From positions 1 to 53,711 of the forward strand of contig LVAA01000029.1 in the NCBI GenBank assembly GCA_001603955.1: a DNA stretch of 53,711 nucleotides. Reading direction: 5' to 3'. Made by a program: the position numbers and the translations under genes. The notes beneath the pieces are model-generated. The model had not been told where the DNA came from. It saw only the letters and a program-made list of their open reading frames with translations, and did not search any database. Positions within the stretch are counted from its first letter, which is position 1. Each line of letters starts with the position of its first letter. Shown in pieces: positions 41,276 to 49,755 of this stretch. The stretch comes from Syntrophobacterales bacterium Delta_02. GTDB taxonomy: Bacteria > Desulfobacterota > Syntrophorhabdia > Syntrophorhabdales > Syntrophorhabdaceae.

Positions 41276-41848
41276 TCACCGCAGGTACGTCGTCTTGTCC
41301 TTCACGGCCTTTCTCGGGATCTCGCGGATATCCGACGCCGGTTTGCCCAGACACACGAGGGCGAGAGGCACCTTCGCCCCGTCGATCCCCAGTATCCCCC
41401 TCAAGGCCTTCTTGTCGAACAGGGTGAACCAGAGCGAACCCAAACCGAGAGAATGCGCGGCAAGGTGCATGTTCTGGACCGCGGCGGCACATGCCGCCTG
41501 ATATCCCATATTGCCCTCTTCCATGAACATGTCCACGCCCGTCTTCCCGGGGTCGCCCACCACCGCAACGATGACGGGCGCCTGTTTCAGGAAATCCACC
41601 CTGTATGAATCGAGCCACTTCCAGCCGCTCTTCTCGAGGGCCCACAGCCGGCACCTCTCCGCCTCGTCAAAGATCCTCTCCCTCACCGCCGCATCCGTGA
41701 CGACGAAGAACTCCCATGGCTGCATGTTAAGCGGTGACGGGGCCCATGTTGCGGCCTCGAGGACCTTTTCGATCACATCGTCTCCCACCGGGTCCGGCAG
41801 GTAGGCCCGGCAGCTTCTCCTTTCGCGCATAGCCGCGAACAGATCCAT
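41276..41848 (-). CDS. Nitroreductase family protein
   Basis: A 190-residue FMN-dependent oxidoreductase. Family signs: MRERRSCRAYLPDPVGDDVIEKVLEAATWAPSPLNMQPWEFFVV (FMN-contacting RRSxRxF and PSxxNxQPW motifs), and C-terminal GLGSLWFTLFDKKALRGILGI with VCLGKPA. Probably a dimer reducing quinones or nitro compounds. AAAGGGGG precedes the ATG. Its stop is 73 bp from the convergent DUF6125-like gene. Confidence 0.9.
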   Translation of the reverse strand: MDLFAAMRERRSCRAYLPDPVGDDVIEKVLEAATWAPSPLNMQPWEFFVVTDAAVRERIFDEAERCRLWALEKSGWKWLDSYRVDFLKQAPVIVAVVGDPGKTGVDMFMEEGNMGYQAACAAAVQNMHLAAHSLGLGSLWFTLFDKKALRGILGIDGAKVPLALVCLGKPASDIREIPRKAVKDKTTYLR

Positions 41849-41942
41849 GTCATCCCCCTTTTTGCTGCGTATGTTCTCTTACCCGTGATGGTATCAGTCG
41901 GTCAGGTTTCTGTCAATAACATCCTAACATCAGAGCAAAAGA

Positions 41943-41971
41943 TTGACATCGCCGGCGGGGCATTGTAATAT
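41943..41971 (+). promoter_or_regulatory. Sigma-70 promoter of the two-component system
   Basis: Consensus TTGACA (41943-41948), a 17-bp spacer and TAATAT (41966-41971). It would give a 5' leader of about 220 nt before the kinase start. The 41849-42199 interval holds this promoter, the repeat array at 42131-42178 and no gene. Confidence 0.7.
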
Positions 41972-42130
41972 TGCACATGATGCCGGAGCGACCATGAACG
42001 TCCGGCCAAATTGTATCTCTCACCGGCTTGTGTTGAGACATGCTCTCACCTTTACCAATCCCACAACAAAGGTGGCTCAACAACGGGACAGTTCCACGCT
42101 CAGTGTCCGGCTTTCGACGTTCCTGACGCT

Positions 42131-42178
42131 GAGAACCGGAACCGTGGACCTGGAACCTGGAGTTTCGAGCCTGGAACG
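42131..42178 (+). repeat. 7-bp repeat array, TGGAACC spelling, in the leader of the kinase gene
   Basis: Units include GAGAACC, GTGGACC, TGGAACC, TGGAGTT, TCGAGCC, TGGAACG (best register 42144-42178). It ends 21 bp before the kinase start, an exception to the usual position at gene 3' ends; it shares the spelling of the array in acsV. Confidence 0.6.
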
Positions 42179-42199
42179 TTAACGCGGCAGGTAACGACA

Positions 42200-43690
42200 A
42201 TGAAGAAGAAACTGGCACAGACGCTGCTGACATCACGGGGCGGTCCCGAGCGTAAACGGCTGAACGCGTCGGCCGCCGCCGAGACGGAGCTCTACAAGAC
42301 ACTTGCCAACAACCTGCAGGTAGGCGTCTATATCGCGGTCAACAAGAGGTTCCAATTCGTCAATCTCCACATCCAGGAGTATACCGGCTACGCCGAGGCG
42401 GAACTCCTGGAAATGGACCCCCTCAGTGTCGTCCATCCCGATGACAGGGTGACGGCCGTCAGTGAGGCCGTCGATATGCTGAAAGGCCGCCGCCTGACTC
42501 CCTTCGAATACCGGCTGATTACAAAGGAAGGGCGGGTCAAATGGATCATGGAAACGGTGACGCCCATCATCTTCAAGAGGCGGAAGGCCGTGCTCGGGAA
42601 CTCGATGGACATCACGGAGCACAAGGTGGCAAAAGAAAGCCTCCAGGAGCTGGATGCCCTCAAGTCGTCCATCCTGGATGCCATCCCCCAGGCCGTTGTC
42701 GGTCTTGAAGACAGGAGGATCAACTTCGCCAACACGGCCGTTGAGGAGGTCTTCGGCTGGCGACCGGAGGAGCTCATCGGTAAGAGCGTCACCCTCTTCT
42801 ACCGGAACGAGAAGGAAGCGGAAGAGATCGGCCGTTACTTTTACAGCACCCTGGAGCATCAACGCACCTTCGTCGCCGAGTTCAACTGCCGGCGCAAGGA
42901 CGGCAGGGACATACTCTGCCGAATGAGGTCCGCCCGGATCGGGGACGCATTGAAACAGCGCAGGATTGTCATCACCTACGAGGACATTACCGAGCAGAGG
43001 CGTGCCGAGGAAGAGCTCGCGAATTCCCGGGAACAACTCCGGGAGCTGTCGATATACCTCCAATCCGTGCGTGAAAAGGAAAGCACACGCATAGCCCGCG
43101 AGATACATGACGAACTCGGGCAATCGCTGACTGCCCTCCAGATGGATCTTGCCTGGCTCGGCTCTTCGATGCCGCCGGGAGACCTGTCGCTTGCCGGCAA
43201 GGTACAGCGGATGCGCAACCTTGTCGACAGGACGATAGACAGCGTCCACCGGATCTCCACGGAGCTTCGGCCCATCCTCCTAGACGACCTGGGTCTTACC
43301 GCCGCGATGGAATGGCAGGTCGGGGAGTTCCAGGGACGGACCGGTGTTCAGTGCGAAGCCCGCCTCGACTGCAATGACGGTTCCGTCGACAAGGATCAGG
43401 CTACCGCCCTCTTCCGCATATTCCAGGAGACGTTGACGAACGTCGCCCGTCATTCCGGTGCGACACTTGTCCGTGTCAGCCTTGTCCGCAAAGGCGGCAG
43501 CCTGCGCCTCGAAGTGACCGATAACGGAAGAGGCATCACCCGGGAAGAGATAGACAACCCGAAATCGTTCGGGATCATAGGCATCCGGGAGCGGGTCAAC
43601 CTGTGGGGAGGCAGGGTGAGCATCACCGGCAAACCGCGCAAGGGGACAACCATAAGGGTTCGGATACCCGTGCGCGACAGGAGGAGATGA
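42200..43690 (+). CDS. PAS-domain sensor histidine kinase (NarX/LiaS type)
   Basis: A 496-residue kinase without membrane segments, so cytoplasmic sensing is likely. Two PAS domains (about 30-145 and 155-268; each ends with a DITE-x-K/R motif), a HisKA_3 dimerisation/phosphoacceptor region with H303 in REIHDELGQSLTALQMDLAWL, and a HATPase_c domain (about 385-496: FRIFQETLTNVARHS, LEVTDNGRGI, FGIIGIRERV). The start at 42200 is preferred; the open frame continues upstream through the repeat array but that part is not protein-like. One base separates its stop from the response regulator start. Confidence 0.92.
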   Translation: MKKKLAQTLLTSRGGPERKRLNASAAAETELYKTLANNLQVGVYIAVNKRFQFVNLHIQEYTGYAEAELLEMDPLSVVHPDDRVTAVSEAVDMLKGRRLTPFEYRLITKEGRVKWIMETVTPIIFKRRKAVLGNSMDITEHKVAKESLQELDALKSSILDAIPQAVVGLEDRRINFANTAVEEVFGWRPEELIGKSVTLFYRNEKEAEEIGRYFYSTLEHQRTFVAEFNCRRKDGRDILCRMRSARIGDALKQRRIVITYEDITEQRRAEEELANSREQLRELSIYLQSVREKESTRIAREIHDELGQSLTALQMDLAWLGSSMPPGDLSLAGKVQRMRNLVDRTIDSVHRISTELRPILLDDLGLTAAMEWQVGEFQGRTGVQCEARLDCNDGSVDKDQATALFRIFQETLTNVARHSGATLVRVSLVRKGGSLRLEVTDNGRGITREEIDNPKSFGIIGIRERVNLWGGRVSITGKPRKGTTIRVRIPVRDRRR

Positions 43691-43691
43691 C

Positions 43692-44324
43692 ATGATACGG
43701 ATCCTTGTTGCTGACGATCACTCGGTAGTCCGGGAAGGCATCAAACAGATCCTTGCTGGCCTCGATGACATGGCCGTCGAGGATGAGGCGGAAAGCGGGC
43801 AGGAGGTCCTGCTCAAGATGACGGCGAAGGACTACGACCTCGTCCTCCTTGATATCTCGATGCCGGGAAAGAGCGGATTGGAGGTCCTTGAAGAGATCAA
43901 GATCATGAAGCCCAGGGTGCCCGTCCTCATCCTCAGCATGCATCCCGAGGAACAGTACGCCGTTCGGATGCTCCGCGCCGGCGCCTCCGGCTATCTCACG
44001 AAGGCGAGCGCCCCCCAGGAACTGATCAGCGCGATCCGCAAGGTCTCCCGCGGCGGCAAGTACGTCACCGTCTCCCTCGCAGAGAAGCTTGCCTTCGAGC
44101 TCGACGCCGGGGCGGAGAAACCCCGTCATGAAAGGCTCTCCAACCGCGAATACCAGGTCATGCTCATGCTTGCCTCCGGCCAGTCCGTGAGCGAGGTGGC
44201 CGACGAGCTCTGCCTCAGCGCAAAGACCATCAGCACGTACCGGACAAGAATACTCGACAAGATGGACATGAAGAAGAACGCCGAACTGACACTCTACGCG
44301 GTGAAGAACAATCTTATCATTTAG
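43692..44324 (+). CDS. LuxR/NarL-family response regulator
   Basis: A 210-residue regulator. Receiver domain 1-120 with acidic D8/D9, phosphoacceptor D54 in LVLLDISMPGKSG, and the conserved Lys in YLTKAS. C-terminal LuxR-type HTH at about 145-205 (LSNREYQVMLMLASGQSVSEVADELCLSAKTISTYRTRILDKM). It is coupled to the kinase gene (AGGAGATGAC ATG). Targets unknown. Confidence 0.95.
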   Translation: MIRILVADDHSVVREGIKQILAGLDDMAVEDEAESGQEVLLKMTAKDYDLVLLDISMPGKSGLEVLEEIKIMKPRVPVLILSMHPEEQYAVRMLRAGASGYLTKASAPQELISAIRKVSRGGKYVTVSLAEKLAFELDAGAEKPRHERLSNREYQVMLMLASGQSVSEVADELCLSAKTISTYRTRILDKMDMKKNAELTLYAVKNNLII

Positions 44325-44546
44325 CGGCCTACCCTGCCATCGCGATTGACGGAGATCCCATCGTCGGGCTTCGCCCTAAGCGGGTGCCCGGCGCACGGCT
44401 GCTCCCTGTAAGCCATACACCGTCACAACGTCGCCTTTGCTCTCCGACACAAGAAACAGACAACACCCGATACCCTCCGTTCTCACACCATGCAATAATA
44501 GACTACCGCTACTTGCGGAGAGATCTACACGCGGCGGGGTTGGCGA

Positions 44547-47189
44547 ATGAGAACGAAAGAAAACAGGAGCCTCAGCAAAGACGGACACAACGGGCGAAGC
44601 ACCATATCCCGCATGCTGGATCTCTCCCGGTCGGAAGGCCGCAGCCACCTCATGGAACATGAAAGCAAGGCGATCCTCGAGAGCGCCGGCATCAGGACAA
44701 CGGGCGCGACCGTCGTCACCTCCGAGGAAGAAGCCGTCGAGGTGGCGCGGAACCTGGGCTATCCCGTCGTCCTCAAGGTCGTTTCTCCCGACGTGATCCA
44801 CAAGACCGACGCGGGCGGCGTGAAGCTGAACCTCGGTGACGACGGTGATGTCAGGCAAGCCCACCGCGAGATCCTGTCGTCATTCAGGGACGCTGACATC
44901 ACGGGGGTCTCGGTACAAAAGATGGCTCCGCCCGCGGTGGAGGCGATCATCGGATTCACACGCGATGAAAGCTTCGGACCGGTCCTGATGTTCGGACTTG
45001 GCGGGATCTTTGCCGAGGTCGTCAGGGACGTGGCATTCAGGGTCCTGCCGATCACCGCGGACTCCGCCCGGGAAATGATGGAGGAGATAAAGGGTTCTCC
45101 CATTCTGAAAGGCTACCGGGGCGTCTCCGTGGATCTCACGGCCCTCGGCGAAATGCTGCTCAATGTCTCCACCCTTGCCATAAAATACCCGGTGTTCAAG
45201 GAACTCGACATAAACCCCGTTCTTCTCTACCCGACCGGTTGTGTCGCCGTGGATGCCCGCATATTTGTCGATCATTCCCCCCGGATCTCTCCTGAGGCGG
45301 CTCCCAGAGCACAGGACGACCTTCGCAGGCTGTTCTATCCCGAAAGCATCGCCGTACTGGGAGCCACCGACTCCGGGGGCAAACTGGGATACAACGTGAT
45401 GCGTAACCTGCTTTCCCACCGGTTCGAGGGAAAACTCTATCCCGTAAACCCCCGGAAAGGATCCGTGCTGGGGATCAGGACCTATCCATCGATCCTCGAC
45501 GTGGAAGATCGGGTGGATACGGCTATCATCATCGTCCCGGCCGGAGCGGCCCTGCAGGCCGTGGAAGAGTGCTGCGCCAAGGGGGTCAGGCATCTCGTGG
45601 TGGAAACGGCAGGCTTCGCGGAGACGGGGGAAACCGGCAGGCAGGCACAGGCCCGCATCAAGGACCTCATCGAGAAAAAGGGGTGCCGCCTGCTCGGTCC
45701 CAATTGTTCGGGCATCATCAATACCCATCATAACATGGTGCAGTCGATCGGGCTCGTCGGCCGGCTCAGGAAGGGGAACGCGGGACTCATCGCCCAGGCC
45801 GGGGTCTACGCGGCCGGAATGCTCACGGGACTGCACAACATCCTCGATTTCGGCATGATCGCCACCATCGGCAACAAGATGGATGTCAGCGAGACCGATA
45901 TCCTTGAATTCATGGGGGAGGATCCGAACATAAGCGTGGTGGGACTTTACATGGAGGATGTGACGAGCGGCCGGCGCCTGATCGATGTGGCAGGACGGGT
46001 TTGCGCGAAGAAACCCGTCATAGCCCTCAAGACAGGCCGTACGGAGGCGGGGAAAAAGGCCGTCTCGTCACACACCGCCTCCATGGCCGGCAACGATGAG
46101 ATAAATTCCGCCGCATTCCGGCAAAGCGGCATCATCCGCGCCCGGGACAACGAGCATCTCTTCTCCCTCATGCGGGCCTTTTCAAAGCAGCCCCTGCCGA
46201 GGGGACCCGGCGTCTTCGTCGTGACATACACGGGGTCTCTCGGTGTCGCGGCCACGGACATGCTCTACATGAGGGGGCTCAGGCTCGCGGATCTCGAACC
46301 CCGCCTGAAGGAACGGCTGGCACCCCATCTCGATGATTACCTCAACGTACAGAACCCCGTGGACTGTTCCTTCAATATGGGCCCCGCGCAAGCGCGCGAG
46401 CTCATCAGGATCGGAGTCGAAAGCACCGCGGTCCACGCCGTTATCGTCATCGCCCAGGGCGAAATCCTCGGATCCTACGTGGATACGCTGGCTTCCATCG
46501 ATTACCGGGGGAAACCGGTCCTATGCTGCGTGGCGTGCAAGGAGTTCATGATGAACCACGTCATTGAAATGGAACAGAGAGGCATTCCCGTGTATTCCAC
46601 TCCCGAAATGGCCGTCGATGTCCTGTCGGACATGTACAGGCAAGGCTGCAGGCAAAGTGCGGCGCGCCTCGCCGATCTGAATGGCTTTTTGGCCGACCGC
46701 TCCTTCGAGATAGCCGGTCGGAGGGTGCACCTGAGGCTGCTCACACAGAATGATATCGACCTCTGGACCGATTTCGTGACGAGCTGCTCTCCCCGGTCTC
46801 TCTGGATGCGTTTCCTCTCCCCCTTTGACCCCACACCGGAGGCTGCCCGCCGTTACTGCGTCATAGACCCCGAGGAAGAAGTCGCCGTGGTCGCCGAGAC
46901 CGTGGAGGCAGATCACCGGAAGCTCGTCGCCATAGCCCGCCTCATCAAGTGCGGCGTGACCGGCCAGGCTGAATACGCCGTCATTGTCACCGATTCCTGG
47001 CAGAAGAAGACACTGGGCCGCCTGCTCCTCGAGGCCTGCCTCGACCTCTCGAAATACCTCGGCATCCGCGTCATTCACGCCGAGATAGTTCAAGAGAACT
47101 TCCCCATGAACAAGGTCCTCAACCACTGCAACTTTACAATGCACGCCAAGGAACGCAACATGCTCCTCATGTCGAGAAACTTGGAATAA
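44547..47189 (+). CDS. ADP-forming acyl-CoA synthetase fused to a GNAT acetyltransferase (Pat-like)
   Basis: An 880-residue fusion. Order: ATP-grasp (about 35-250: ESKAILESAGIRTTGATVV, VVLKVVSPDVIHKTDAGGVKLNL, MFGLGGIFAEV), CoA-binding Rossmann domain (about 265-390: FYPESIAVLGATDSGGKLGYNVMRNLL), succinyl-CoA-ligase-like domains with His509 in SSHTASMAGND, and a C-terminal GNAT (about 708-880: VHLRLLTQNDIDLWTDFV, WQKKTLGRLLLEACL). ATP-grasp is first, whereas most bacterial relatives begin with the CoA-binding domain. Such fusions act either as acyl-CoA synthetases or as protein acetyltransferases (Pat). The acetyl-CoA synthetase gene is next door. Start has only a weak ribosome-binding site. 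Confidence 0.9.
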   Translation: MRTKENRSLSKDGHNGRSTISRMLDLSRSEGRSHLMEHESKAILESAGIRTTGATVVTSEEEAVEVARNLGYPVVLKVVSPDVIHKTDAGGVKLNLGDDGDVRQAHREILSSFRDADITGVSVQKMAPPAVEAIIGFTRDESFGPVLMFGLGGIFAEVVRDVAFRVLPITADSAREMMEEIKGSPILKGYRGVSVDLTALGEMLLNVSTLAIKYPVFKELDINPVLLYPTGCVAVDARIFVDHSPRISPEAAPRAQDDLRRLFYPESIAVLGATDSGGKLGYNVMRNLLSHRFEGKLYPVNPRKGSVLGIRTYPSILDVEDRVDTAIIIVPAGAALQAVEECCAKGVRHLVVETAGFAETGETGRQAQARIKDLIEKKGCRLLGPNCSGIINTHHNMVQSIGLVGRLRKGNAGLIAQAGVYAAGMLTGLHNILDFGMIATIGNKMDVSETDILEFMGEDPNISVVGLYMEDVTSGRRLIDVAGRVCAKKPVIALKTGRTEAGKKAVSSHTASMAGNDEINSAAFRQSGIIRARDNEHLFSLMRAFSKQPLPRGPGVFVVTYTGSLGVAATDMLYMRGLRLADLEPRLKERLAPHLDDYLNVQNPVDCSFNMGPAQARELIRIGVESTAVHAVIVIAQGEILGSYVDTLASIDYRGKPVLCCVACKEFMMNHVIEMEQRGIPVYSTPEMAVDVLSDMYRQGCRQSAARLADLNGFLADRSFEIAGRRVHLRLLTQNDIDLWTDFVTSCSPRSLWMRFLSPFDPTPEAARRYCVIDPEEEVAVVAETVEADHRKLVAIARLIKCGVTGQAEYAVIVTDSWQKKTLGRLLLEACLDLSKYLGIRVIHAEIVQENFPMNKVLNHCNFTMHAKERNMLLMSRNLE

Positions 47190-47195
47190 AAGACC

Positions 47196-47345
47196 GCTTG
47201 AACAGCTTGAGCCGTTTGAACGCTGCACAGGCCGTGCGGTGGATTCCTTCGTGCCGCCGCATGCCTGAGGTTCGCACCGGGCTGTAATTCTTCTTCTGAC
47301 GCTGAAGCGGCTCAAGCGGTTCAAGCGATCTTCAAGCGGTCTTCT
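47196..47345. repeat. Inverted 9-bp repeat arrays, GCTTGAACA spelling
   Basis: The left arm is GCTTGAACA, GCTTGAGCC, GTTTGAACG (47196-47222), starting 6 bp after the GNAT-fusion stop. The right arm is GCTGAAGCG, GCTCAAGCG, GTTCAAGCG, then CTTCAAGCGGTC (47301-47341). The arms are mirror images around a loop of about 78 bp, so a long hairpin can form after the gene. Confidence 0.8.
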
Positions 47346-47348
47346 TTC

Positions 47349-47377
47349 TTTACTTTTGTTTTCAGTTTTAGTATAGA
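47349..47377 (+). promoter_or_regulatory. Promoter of a candidate small RNA
   Basis: TTTACT (47349-47354) and TATAGA (47372-47377) with a 17-bp spacer, in a convergent intergenic region with no downstream protein gene on this strand. Predicted transcription start near 47384. Confidence 0.55.
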
Positions 47378-47383
47378 TTAGTG

Positions 47384-47539
47384 AGTTGAGGGAGATGTGG
47401 GTTGGAAATGGATCCCCCTCAACTCTGGCAGACGCCGATCGTAATACGGGTACGATCGACAGAAATCTCCTTGAACTACCTGAGACCCTCAGGAGGAGGA
47501 CCCGACCGCTGACTTGAAGTCCGGCCGGGTCCTTTTTTT
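47384..47539 (+). ncRNA. Candidate structured small RNA, four hairpins with intrinsic terminator
   Basis: About 155 nt with no reading frame of note. Four stems in order: GTTGAGGG (47385-47392) with CCCTCAAC (47416-47423); CGATCGTA (47436-47443) with TACGATCG (47451-47458); CCTGAG (47479-47484) with CTCAGG (47488-47493); and the terminator stem at 47498-47532 ending in seven T. GGA motifs occur in the first hairpin and as AGGAGGAGGA before the last stem. It has its own promoter. It matches no known RNA that I recognise. The stems are seen directly; that it is transcribed is inferred. Confidence 0.55.
47498..47539 (+). terminator. Intrinsic terminator of the candidate small RNA
   Basis: GGACCCGACCG (47498-47508) pairs with CGGCCGGGTCC (47522-47532), one mismatch, followed by TTTTTTT (47533-47539). 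The T-run lies on the plus strand, so it ends plus-strand transcription just before the convergent acs gene stop. Confidence 0.85.
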
Positions 47540-47545
47540 GTCGCC

Positions 47546-49519
47546 TTACTTTATCTTCTTTCTTTCCGCTACCAGGTCATCGACAACGTGAGGTTCGGCC
47601 AGTGTTGAGGTGTCGCCGAAGTCCTCGAATTTCTCAGCCGCGACCTGCCTGAGCACGCGGCGCATGATCTTGCCGGACCTTGTCTTGGGAAGCCCGTCCG
47701 CCCACTGGATGAGGTCGGGTGTGGCGATGGGGCCGATCTCCTTGCGCACCAGGGCGATGAGATCCTTCTTCAGGGCCTCGTCTTTCTCGACCCCCGTGTT
47801 CAGGGTCACGTACGCGTAGATACCCTGACCTTTGATGTCATGCGGGAAGCCCACGACCGCGGATTCCGCGACCTTCGGGTGAGACGTCAGTGCCGCCTCG
47901 ATCTCGGCGGTTCCCAGCCTGTGACCGGAGACGTTGATGACGTCGTCGATACGTCCGGTGATCTTGTAGTCACCGTCGGCATCGCGCTCGGCGCCGTCGC
48001 CCGAGAAATAACAGCCGGGGAACTGCGAGAAGTAGTTTTCCTTGAACAGCTTGGGATTGCCCCATACGCCCCTCATCATGCCGGGCCATGCGGTCTTCAT
48101 GCAGAGTGCTCCCTTGCCCGGACCCACGACCTCTTTGCCGTCCTCGTCCATGATGGCCGGAACGACGCCGAAGAAAGGTCTCATGCACTTCGCCGGCTTG
48201 ATGTCGACCGCGCCGGGGAGAGGAAGGATCATGTGTCCGCCGTTCTCCGTCTGCCACCAGGTATCGACAATCGTGCACCTTGAGCCGCCGACCTTGTTAT
48301 AGAACCACCACCAGGCTTCAGGGTTCAGGGGCTCGCCCACGGAACCGAGAACGCGCAGGGAGGAGAGATCATGTTTCTCGACCCACTGGTCGCCTTCCTT
48401 GGCAACAGCGCGAATCGCGGTCGGAGCAGTGTAGAAGTTGTTGACGTTGTATTTTTCCACCACTTCCCAGAAGCGGTCGAAACCGGGATAGCTGGGAACA
48501 CCTTCGAAGAGGATGCTGGTGTGTCCGTTGGTCAGCGGTCCGTAAGCGACGTAGCTGTGACCGGTCACCCAGCCGATATCGGCCGTGCACCAGTAGACGT
48601 CTTCGTCGCGCACGTCAAAGGCGAGCTGCTGCGTCATGGATGCGTAAAGCAGATAACCGGCGGTCGAATGCTGAACACCCTTGGGCGTTCCCGTCGACCC
48701 CGACGTGTAGAGGATGAAGAGCGGGTCTTCAGCGTCCATTTCCTCCGGTTTGCAGTAGCGGTCCGCTTTTGCCATGAGGTCATCCCACCAGACATCCCTG
48801 CCGTCCTTCATGGTGACGGGTGTGCCGGTACGTTTCACGACGATCTCGGTCTTGATGGACGGGCACTGGTCGGCTGCCTTGTCGGCATTGTCCTTCTGCG
48901 GGACTGCCTTGGCGCCGCGGTAGGTACCATCGCAGGTGATGAGCACCGTGGATTTGCAATCGTTGATCCTATCCCTCAAGGCCTCCGCCGAGAAACCGCC
49001 GAAGACGATCGCGTGAACCACACCTATCCTGGCACAGGCAAGCATGGAAATAACGAGCTCGGGGATCATGGGAAGATAGATCGAAGCGACATCACCCTTC
49101 TTCAGGCCAAGGCCCTTCAGGACGTTGGCGAACTTGTTCACCTCCCGGTACAGGTCCCAGTAGGTGAAGATCTTCCAATCGTTGGGGTCATTGCCTTCAA
49201 AGATGATGGCGGCCTTGTTCTTCTTCGTTTCCAGGTGCCGGTCGAGACAGTTGTAGCTCGCGTTCAGCTTGCCGCCCTCAAACCATTTGACGTGGAGGTC
49301 ATCGCCGAAAGACCAGTCGGAGATCTTCTTCTTGTCAAAGGGTTTGAACCAGGTAAGCCTTTTTTCTGCCTCTCTCGCCCAGAAGGCGTCAGGGTTTTCG
49401 ATGGACTCCTTGTAGAGTTTTTCGTACTCTTCCCTGCTCTTGATGTACGATTTTTCCCTGACCCTGTCAGGCACGGGAAACACTTTGTCGTAGAAATCGG
49501 TTTCGTTGACGTTTGCCAT
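47546..49519 (-). CDS. acs: Acetyl-CoA synthetase (AMP-forming)
   Basis: A 657-residue ANL-family enzyme making acetyl-CoA from acetate, ATP and CoA. N-terminal ACAS domain (WFKPFDKKKISDWSFGDDLHVKWFEGG; NASYNCLDRHLE), AMP-binding motif YTSGSTGTPKGVQHSTAGYL, IDTWWQTE-like VDTWWQTENGG, GRIDDVINVSGHRLGTAEIE, and the catalytic Lys617 in PKTRSGKIMRR, the residue acetylated by Pat-type enzymes. AAGGAGAAG precedes the ATG. In an anaerobe with CODH/ACS it would let acetate enter the acetyl-CoA pool. Confidence 0.96.
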   Translation of the reverse strand: MANVNETDFYDKVFPVPDRVREKSYIKSREEYEKLYKESIENPDAFWAREAEKRLTWFKPFDKKKISDWSFGDDLHVKWFEGGKLNASYNCLDRHLETKKNKAAIIFEGNDPNDWKIFTYWDLYREVNKFANVLKGLGLKKGDVASIYLPMIPELVISMLACARIGVVHAIVFGGFSAEALRDRINDCKSTVLITCDGTYRGAKAVPQKDNADKAADQCPSIKTEIVVKRTGTPVTMKDGRDVWWDDLMAKADRYCKPEEMDAEDPLFILYTSGSTGTPKGVQHSTAGYLLYASMTQQLAFDVRDEDVYWCTADIGWVTGHSYVAYGPLTNGHTSILFEGVPSYPGFDRFWEVVEKYNVNNFYTAPTAIRAVAKEGDQWVEKHDLSSLRVLGSVGEPLNPEAWWWFYNKVGGSRCTIVDTWWQTENGGHMILPLPGAVDIKPAKCMRPFFGVVPAIMDEDGKEVVGPGKGALCMKTAWPGMMRGVWGNPKLFKENYFSQFPGCYFSGDGAERDADGDYKITGRIDDVINVSGHRLGTAEIEAALTSHPKVAESAVVGFPHDIKGQGIYAYVTLNTGVEKDEALKKDLIALVRKEIGPIATPDLIQWADGLPKTRSGKIMRRVLRQVAAEKFEDFGDTSTLAEPHVVDDLVAERKKIK

Positions 49520-49755
49520 TCTTCTTCTCCTTGTCCTTCAGATTTACCGATACGGCACTCACAGCCGCATTCTCTCATCAGTTACCAATCCCACGGTATC
49601 AGGTTAGAATAAATCCTGAGTATTTGGTATCGGGATGGGGATGAATTAGATGTGGGTGAAACACCTACAGACCATAGTCGCCGGACCGACCTGCCGGTGC
49701 GGACAGGACCGGCCGTAACGCGGCCGCTCAGGGGGGAGATGCCGCTACACCAGTT

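Noticed and set aside
42011-42199. Upstream extension of the histidine kinase
   Set aside because: The in-frame extension translates the 7-bp repeat array and lies before a more plausible start at 42200.
44325-44546. Riboswitch in the gap before the ACD-GNAT gene
   Set aside because: A short GGGCTTCGCCC hairpin is present but no core motif of any riboswitch class could be found.
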